Made by a program: the position numbers and the translations under genes
NCBI GenBank assembly: GCA_030646755.1
Contig: JAUSKU010000069.1
Coordinates: 1 to 36,825, forward strand
From: Deltaproteobacteria bacterium
Lineage (GTDB): Bacteria > Desulfobacterota > JAENJC01
DNA: 36,825 bases
Reading direction: 5' to 3'
Shown here: one piece after another, positions 32,211 to 36,825 of the stretch
Numbering within the stretch: the first letter of the stretch is position 1
Layout: the number at the start of each line of letters is the position of its first letter
Notes under the pieces: generated by a model
Databases searched by the model: none
What the model was told of the DNA's origin: nothing
Seen by the model: only the letters and a program-made list of their open reading frames with translations

Positions 32211-33136
32211 TATATTACGTCAACCCCTTTTTCAAACGTCTTTTCATTCTTAAGCGCCTCTCTCAGCGATACCAGGGCCACCTCTATCTGGTCGTCGCTC
32301 GGCTCCCTTGTGGTAAGCTTCTGAAGCCAGAGACCGGGGACAATAAGGATATTCATCCCCTTGGAACCCATCTTCTTTCCGGAATACCTTATGAACTCAT
32401 ATGACAGACCCGCTATCAATGGAATAAATACCAGCCTGGAAAGCGCTGTCTTCCAGAAGGGCATCTCATGAGGAAGGAAGGAGAATACAAGGATGCTGAC
32501 CAGCATGACAGTCAAGAGGAAACTGGTCCCGCAGCGGGGGTGAAGGGAACTATACTTCCTGGCGTTCTCGACGGTAAGTTCCTCGCCGGCCTCGAATGCA
32601 TATATAGACTTATGCTCAGCTCCATGATACTGGAAGACCCTTTTTATATCCTTCATCATGGATATTCCAAGGATGTATATTATAAAGATAGTCACCCTTA
32701 TGGCCCCGTCAACAAGGTTGAAGGCCAGCTCACTGCTTCCCACAGCGGGGATTACTGTTTTGAGGAGTTTTGTCAGGTATAATGGAAGGACAAAGAAAAG
32801 GAGAATTCCCAGCCCAAGTGAAAAGGCAACAGTAAGACCCATTGCCAGAGACCCAGCCTCTTTCTTTTCCTCTTTGCCTTCTTTTTCCTCCATTGCCATA
32901 TCGGCAGAGAAATTAAGGGCCTTGACGCCGAGGAAAAGGGCTGAGATCAGTGTTATAACACCCCTTATTATGGGGAGCTTGAAAAGCCTTGACCTTTCGG
33001 AAAGGAGCGTTAGAGGCTCGACTAATGTAGCGATCTCACCGTTGGGCTTTCTTACAGCGATAGCAAAAGAGCCGGGGGACCTCATCATAACACCCTCTAT
33101 GACGGCCTGCCCCCCAACATTAATTTTTCCAGCCAA
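32210..33136 (-). CDS. DUF1385 (YqhQ-like) membrane protein
   Basis: A 308-residue inner-membrane protein with the family signatures [14 protein letters not shown] (8-21), QYHGAEHK and HPRCGTSFL. It has about four hydrophobic segments (roughly 53-73, 98-125, 145-160 and 205-250). The conserved His/Glu/Cys residues suggest metal binding, but the family has no established function. The position between rpmE and prfA is conserved in several phyla, which suggests a role linked to translation or envelope housekeeping. It starts 14 bases after rpmE ends and overlaps prfA. Confidence 0.9.
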   Translation of the reverse strand: MAGKINVGGQAVIEGVMMRSPGSFAIAVRKPNGEIATLVEPLTLLSERSRLFKLPIIRGVITLISALFLGVKALNFSADMAMEEKEGKEEKKEAGSLAMGLTVAFSLGLGILLFFVLPLYLTKLLKTVIPAVGSSELAFNLVDGAIRVTIFIIYILGISMMKDIKRVFQYHGAEHKSIYAFEAGEELTVENARKYSSLHPRCGTSFLLTVMLVSILVFSFLPHEMPFWKTALSRLVFIPLIAGLSYEFIRYSGKKMGSKGMNILIVPGLWLQKLTTREPSDDQIEVALVSLREALKNEKTFEKGVDVI

Positions 33137-33150
33137 GAAAGCCTCCAGAA

Positions 33151-33363
33151 TCAGGCCTTTTTTGTATTAGCATACTTTTTCTGGAACTTCTCGACCCTGC
33201 CGCCGATGTTCGAGAGCTTTTGTTTGCCAGTATAAAACGGGTGACAGTTGGAACAGATATCAACTGCTATGCTGCTTCCCTTGGTTGAACGCGTGCTCAT
33301 CACGTTCCCGCAGGCACAGGCTATCTTTACATCAACGTAATTCGGATGAATCCCTTCCTTCAT
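33151..33363 (-). CDS. rpmE: 50S ribosomal protein L31 (zinc-containing form)
   Basis: A 70-residue L31. The zinc ligands C16, C18, C37 and C40 are all present (ACACGN and [15 protein letters not shown]), so this is the C+ form rather than the zinc-free paralogue. The start ATG 33363 has GGAGG upstream. It lies between rho and DUF1385 in the usual order, with a palindromic repeat in the gap before it. Confidence 0.97.
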   Translation of the reverse strand: MKEGIHPNYVDVKIACACGNVMSTRSTKGSSIAVDICSNCHPFYTGKQKLSNIGGRVEKFQKKYANTKKA

Positions 33364-33394
33364 TTCAAAACCTCCATAATTTTACATTTTTCCC

Positions 33395-33476
33395 ACCGCT
33401 GAGGCGCAAAGGCACAGAGAAAAACAGGTCACAAAATTCAACCTTAGCCTTCTCAGCGTCTCCGCGTCTCTGCGGT
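33395..33476. repeat. Imperfect inverted repeat between rho and rpmE
   Basis: A 25-base left arm beginning ACCGCTGAGGCG (33395-33419) and a right arm ending CGTCTCTGCGGT (33452-33476) match at 18 of 25 positions as inverted copies. The ACCGCAGAGACGCGGAG-type sequence looks like a widely scattered intergenic repeat, and the spacer shows no gene. No terminator-like T-run is attached, so rho, rpmE and the downstream genes may still be co-transcribed. Confidence 0.65.
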
Positions 33477-33540
33477 TAGAATGAATTGATCTGCAATTGA
33501 TTTTATTAGTATATAGATAACTCTTTTATAATTCAAGGAC

Positions 33541-34803
33541 TTATTTACTCATTGAATCAAGAAAGTCCTTGTTCGTCTTGGTGCCCTGTATCTTTTCCAG
33601 CAGGAAATCCATGGAATCTGTGGTCCCCATCTGGGAGAGATACTTTCTCAGCACCCATATCCTCTTAAGCTCATTGTCCGGGAGTATAAGCTCTTCCTTT
33701 CTTGTTCCGGACTTGGCTATGTCTATGGCAGGGAATACCCTCTTGTCTGCAAGCTTCCTGTCAAGCACAAGCTCCATATTGCCTGTACCCTTGAACTCCT
33801 CGAATATGACCTCATCCATCCTGCTGCCTGTATCGATAAGGGCAGTTGCAATGATAGTAAGAGAGCCCCCTTCTTCTATATTTCTCGCAGCGCCGAAGAA
33901 TCTCTTCGGCCTGTGAAGGGCATTTGAATCAACTCCGCCGGATAGGATCTTCCCGCTTGGTGGGACGACGGTATTGTAGGCCCTGGCAAGCCTTGTTATG
34001 CTGTCTAAAAGTATCACCACATCCTTTTTGTGCTCCACCAGCCTCTTCGCCTTTTCTATTACCATCTCTGCTACCTGAACATGTCTCTGGGCAGGCTCGT
34101 CAAAGGTGGAGCTTATGACCTCACCCTTCACAGAGCGCTGCATGTCGGTAACTTCCTCAGGCCTTTCATCTATAAGCAGAACGATAAGGGTTATCTCAGG
34201 ATGGTTGGTAGTTATGGAATTGGCTATATTGTGAAGGAGAACCGTCTTACCTGTCCTCGGAGGGGCTACTATCAGACTCCTCTGGCCTTTGCCTATAGGC
34301 GTCATAAGATCAATCACCCTCATGGTCATGTCTTTGTCCTTGGAGTCCTTGGGCGGAACCTCAAGTTTTATCCTTTCCTGGGGATAAAGAGGAGTGAGGT
34401 TATCGAACAGTATCTTGTCCCGGGCCACTTCAGGGTCTTCAAAATTTACTTTATCAACCTTGAGAAGAGCGAAATATTTTTCCGATTCCTTCGGAGGCCT
34501 TATCTGCCCGGAAACAGTGTCCCCTGTCTTAAGGTTGAACCTCCTTATCTGAGAAGGCGAAACATATATATCGTCCGGGCCTGGAAGGTAGTTGTAATCA
34601 GGAGCCCTCAAGAACCCAAACCCATCAGGGAGTATCTCGAGTACCCCCTCGCTGGAAATCATCCCATTCTTGTCCGTCTGGGCCTGGAGAAGGGAAAATA
34701 TGAGGTCCTGCCTCCTCATACCGGCAGCACCTTCAATGTTAAACTCCCTGGCCAGTGCAGCAAGTTCGCTTATTTTCTTCTCTTTCAATTCTTTTAGATT
34801 CAT
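33541..34803 (-). CDS. rho: Transcription termination factor Rho
   Basis: Rho is a hexameric RNA helicase that ends transcription at rho-dependent sites. The 420-residue length is normal. An N-terminal helical domain (1-45) is followed by the RNA-binding cold-shock-like domain (about 50-125, with [21 protein letters not shown]) and the RecA-like motor: Walker [12 protein letters not shown] (180-190) and Walker [17 protein letters not shown]. No insertion domain is present. It begins at ATG 34803, behind a leader of about 370 bases that starts at a strong promoter. In E. coli rho is autoregulated in its leader, and the same is conceivable here. Confidence 0.97.
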   Translation of the reverse strand: MNLKELKEKKISELAALAREFNIEGAAGMRRQDLIFSLLQAQTDKNGMISSEGVLEILPDGFGFLRAPDYNYLPGPDDIYVSPSQIRRFNLKTGDTVSGQIRPPKESEKYFALLKVDKVNFEDPEVARDKILFDNLTPLYPQERIKLEVPPKDSKDKDMTMRVIDLMTPIGKGQRSLIVAPPRTGKTVLLHNIANSITTNHPEITLIVLLIDERPEEVTDMQRSVKGEVISSTFDEPAQRHVQVAEMVIEKAKRLVEHKKDVVILLDSITRLARAYNTVVPPSGKILSGGVDSNALHRPKRFFGAARNIEEGGSLTIIATALIDTGSRMDEVIFEEFKGTGNMELVLDRKLADKRVFPAIDIAKSGTRKEELILPDNELKRIWVLRKYLSQMGTTDSMDFLLEKIQGTKTNKDFLDSMSK

Positions 34804-35177
34804 ATCTCTCCTTATTCAAAAAATACTCTTTTAAATCTTTGATGGTCTCGTAAAAACTAAAAATTTGCCACAGAGAACACAGAGAGCACAGAGTAACGCC
34901 CCCGCCTTCGGCACCCCCTCTTAATTTAAGAGGGGGTTGGGGGGAGTTAAGGTTTTCTCTGAGTCCTCTGTGAACTCTGTGGCTAAAAAAGGACTTTTTA
35001 CGAATTTATCAATTTTTGATTCTTTATTGTTGGCAATTATTAACATGAAAAACTCTATTTGGGGTTTTTCCAGATGGAAGAGGTAGTCTGAAAGGCTTTA
35101 TGCTGCGGTTCACTCTTCTCAAGCTACTACGGGGATTTCCTGTACCCTTATCGATTAGACAAACAAGATATGTATAC
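34804..35177 (-). other. Long leader or small RNA region between secG and rho
   Basis: About 370 bases with no convincing gene. On the - strand it is transcribed from the promoter at 35178-35206. The first 120 bases (about 35050-35171) can fold locally: GTAGT with ACTAC, GGAA with TTCC and GGGT with ACCC around an AAGCTTGAGAAGAG-type loop region. The rest is AT-rich and holds a nested palindromic repeat. It may be the rho leader, a separate small RNA, or both. I could not match it to 6S, SRP or a known riboswitch. Confidence 0.4.
34867..34983. repeat. Nested palindromic repeats upstream of rho
   Basis: The outer arms (34867-34893, starting GCCACAGAG; 34957-34983, ending CTCTGTGGC) match at 22 of 27 positions as inverted copies. 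Inside them, ACCCCCTCTTA (34913-34923) and TAAGAGGGGGT (34927-34937) form a perfect 11-bp hairpin with a 3-base loop. The two look like different repeat families, the inner one inserted in the outer one. Confidence 0.8.
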
Positions 35178-35206
35178 AATATACCCGACTCTTCATAGCA
35201 TGTCAA
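35178..35206 (-). promoter_or_regulatory. Strong sigma70-type promoter between secG and rho
   Basis: On the - strand: a perfect TTGACA (complement of 35201-35206), a 17-base spacer and TATATT (complement of 35178-35183). Transcription should start about 35171, roughly 368 bases before the rho ATG. It is the best promoter in this part of the window and faces rho. Confidence 0.8.
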
Positions 35207-35225
35207 GTTCTTTATCTATTATTAT

Positions 35226-35546
35226 TTATTTGGCCGGTGTTTCTTGAGGCAAGGCCGGTTTTGCCTCAAGTGGCTTAGCAGCCTCGGGTTTAGCCGACTC
35301 AGGCATTACTGAATCAACCTTCGAGCTCCCTATCATAGTCAAGGAAAGGGAGGTTATCATAAAAATTATCGCAGCCGCCGCGGTGAGCCTGCCAAGAAAG
35401 GTTGCAGCACCGCTGCTTCCAAATATCGTCTGGGATGCGCCGCCAAAGGCGGCCCCCATATCTGCACCCTTCCCACCCTGAAGAAGAACAACAAGGATAA
35501 GGGAAAGAGCCACAAGCACATGGATTATTGTTATAACTGTCGCCAT
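35226..35546 (-). CDS. secG: Preprotein translocase subunit SecG
   Basis: SecG is a small inner-membrane subunit of the SecYEG translocon. The 106-residue protein has two membrane segments (about 3-22 and 50-72). They are joined by the typical glycine-rich loop GGKGADMGAAFGGASQTIFGSSGA. A Pro/Ala/Lys tail of about 30 residues follows. GGGGGT lies just before ATG 35546. It follows tpiA after 76 bases, the common pgk-tpiA-secG order. Confidence 0.95.
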   Translation of the reverse strand: MATVITIIHVLVALSLILVVLLQGGKGADMGAAFGGASQTIFGSSGAATFLGRLTAAAAIIFMITSLSLTMIGSSKVDSVMPESAKPEAAKPLEAKPALPQETPAK

Positions 35547-35622
35547 TTTAACCCCCGAGTATTTTTTAAAGACAGAGGTAAAGGTAAAGAAATTCTCTAC
35601 CTATACCTGTCCGTTCCTGAAT

Positions 35623-36408
35623 TTATAAGTAATGTTCAGTATCCTTGGCCATCCCATGCACTTTAAATCTTACTATCCTCGCAAAGGAATCGGCCTTCAG
35701 ACTCGCCCCTCCGACAAGGGCTCCGTCAATATCCGGTTCTGTCATGAGCTCATCAATATTTTCAGGTTTTACGCTCCCTCCGTAAAGGACCCTTATATCT
35801 CCGGCAGCCTCACCAAGCAGATTCTTCAAAAGACCGCGTATATACGCATGGACCTCTTGGGCCTGACTCGGAGTCGCCGTCCTTCCTGTCCCAATAGCCC
35901 AGACAGGTTCGTAAGCTATGACCAAATCCTCGGAACTTGATAACCTAACATCATTTAGACCGTTTGTCAACTGTCTTTCAATAACGGGAAAAGTTTCTCC
36001 TGCCTCTCTCTCCGCGAGGGTCTCTCCCACGCAAACGATCGGGATAAGGCCTCCCGCAAGCGCAGCCTTTACCTTCCTGTTAACAGAATCATCGGTCTCT
36101 GCAAAAAACTGTCTTCTCTCAGAGTGCCCTATAATGACGTAGTCACATCCCGAATCCAATATCATCTCTGCAGATATCTCACCAGTGAAGGCCCCCTTTC
36201 CCTCCCAGAATAGGTTTTGGGCAGCAAGGGTCATGTTGCTGCCAATGAGGGCATGCGACACAGAACTCAGGGCAGTAAATGGAGGCGCAATGACTATCTC
36301 CCTCCCTTTCACCTCCGACACCATCATCTTGAGCCTCTTAACAAGTTCAAAGGCTTCGGGGATGGTGCAGTTCATTTTCCAGTTACCGACTATAATTGGT
36401 TTTCTCAT
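35623..36408 (-). CDS. tpiA: Triosephosphate isomerase
   Basis: TpiA interconverts dihydroxyacetone phosphate and glyceraldehyde 3-phosphate in glycolysis and gluconeogenesis. The 261-residue protein carries all catalytic residues: N9 and K11 (GNWKMN), H95 (IIGHSERR) and E167 ([11 protein letters not shown]). Loop 6 and the phosphate-binding LYGGSV follow. Its ATG overlaps the pgk stop by 4 bases (ATGA), so the two are coupled. Confidence 0.97.
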   Translation of the reverse strand: MRKPIIVGNWKMNCTIPEAFELVKRLKMMVSEVKGREIVIAPPFTALSSVSHALIGSNMTLAAQNLFWEGKGAFTGEISAEMILDSGCDYVIIGHSERRQFFAETDDSVNRKVKAALAGGLIPIVCVGETLAEREAGETFPVIERQLTNGLNDVRLSSSEDLVIAYEPVWAIGTGRTATPSQAQEVHAYIRGLLKNLLGEAAGDIRVLYGGSVKPENIDELMTEPDIDGALVGGASLKADSFARIVRFKVHGMAKDTEHYL

Positions 36409-36825
36409 GTTTTATCCGTCAACGCCACAATACCTGGAAGCTCCTTCCCCTCCAGCAACTCCAGGAAGGCACCGCCACCCGTGGATATATAGGATATCTT
36501 AGCATACTCACCCGCCCTGTGTATGGCAACATCCGTGTCCCCTCCACCGACTATAGTGAGTGCATAGGAATTCGCCACATGGGATACTATGGCATAAGTG
36601 CCGCGGCTGAATGCATCCATCTCGAATACCCCCATAGGGCCATTCCAGATTATGGTCTTTGCGTTCTGGAGGGCCTCCCCAAAAAGGGTAGTAGTGGCTG
36701 GGCCGATATCTAAGGCCATCCACTCCTTCGGTATCTCCTGGGTAGTAGTAACCTTGCTTTCTGCATCAGGGGCAAATTTATCAGCAACCACGCAATCCAC
36801 CGGAAGATAGAATTTAACTCCTTTG
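36405..36825 (-). CDS. pgk: Phosphoglycerate kinase, C-terminal part
   Basis: Only the last 139 codons or so are in the window; the gene continues beyond the right edge. Visible family features are [31 protein letters not shown] (nucleotide-binding region) and [18 protein letters not shown] at the C-terminal end. The glycine-rich loop reads [10 protein letters not shown]. The enzyme makes ATP from 1,3-bisphosphoglycerate in glycolysis. It overlaps tpiA by 4 bases. Confidence 0.96.
   Translation of the reverse strand, partial: KGVKFYLPVDCVVADKFAPDAESKVTTTQEIPKEWMALDIGPATTTLFGEALQNAKTIIWNGPMGVFEMDAFSRGTYAIVSHVANSYALTIVGGGDTDVAIHRAGEYAKISYISTGGGAFLELLEGKELPGIVALTDKT

Noticed and set aside
35050..35171. 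6S RNA, SRP RNA or a cyclic-di-GMP riboswitch in the secG-rho gap
   Set aside because: Some local pairing is seen, but none of the conserved core motifs of these RNAs could be matched.
35024..35206. A 60-codon frame on the - strand between secG and rho
   Set aside because: It begins inside the strong promoter, has no ribosome binding site and shows no protein-like pattern.

Overview
The window comes from a diderm (Gram-negative) bacterium, probably an uncultured anaerobe. It has lipid A genes (lpxD, fabZ, lpxA), a very large outer-membrane barrel protein and four triheme c-type cytochromes. The gene order pgk-tpiA-secG // rho-rpmE-DUF1385-prfA-prmC // murA // hisG-rimO is familiar from Nitrospirota and former Deltaproteobacteria. 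Nitrospirota-like is my best guess, but gene content alone does not prove it. The many short palindromic repeats between genes also fit such metagenome-type genomes.

Left part, + strand (1-9104): the tail of a possible transposase, then an outer-membrane barrel protein that appears to have lost its 5' end. Next is a compact lipid A operon (lpxD, fabZ, lpxA and a Gfo/Idh/MocA oxidoreductase), a YfcE-type phosphodiesterase and a COG2509 flavoprotein.

Middle (9105-14508): on the - strand, a tiny lysine-rich protein, an RsuA/RluB-family pseudouridine synthase, a three-gene cytochrome cluster, a fourth cytochrome lipoprotein and a ComEA-like helix-hairpin-helix protein. On the + strand there is a Cys-rich SEC-C protein and a small unknown gene. 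All four cytochromes carry the same three-heme c7-type module. Two are short, and two are long with a shared extra N-terminal region.

Right part, - strand (14549-36825): one long housekeeping run reading leftward: pgk (partial), tpiA, secG, a strong promoter and long leader, rho, rpmE, DUF1385, prfA, prmC, murA, hisG, rimO and an Rsm22-type methyltransferase. It is interrupted twice. A VapBC-like toxin-antitoxin pair sits between the murA terminator and hisG. A 10.3-kb defence operon sits between prmC and murA.

The defence operon reads hsdM, DUF1016 nuclease (frameshifted), hsdS, SIR2, HerA ATPase, hsdR, YgjP-like metallopeptidase. Every junction is either a 4-base ATGA overlap or a 3-base gap, and one sigma70-type promoter precedes hsdM. 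The SIR2-HerA pair is a known NAD-depleting anti-phage module. Here it is embedded inside a type I restriction-modification operon, between specificity and restriction genes. This composite is the most interesting system in the window. Other points of interest are repeat-derived insertions inside the hsdR and prmC coding sequences, the four-cytochrome cluster, and the strong promoter with a long leader ahead of rho.
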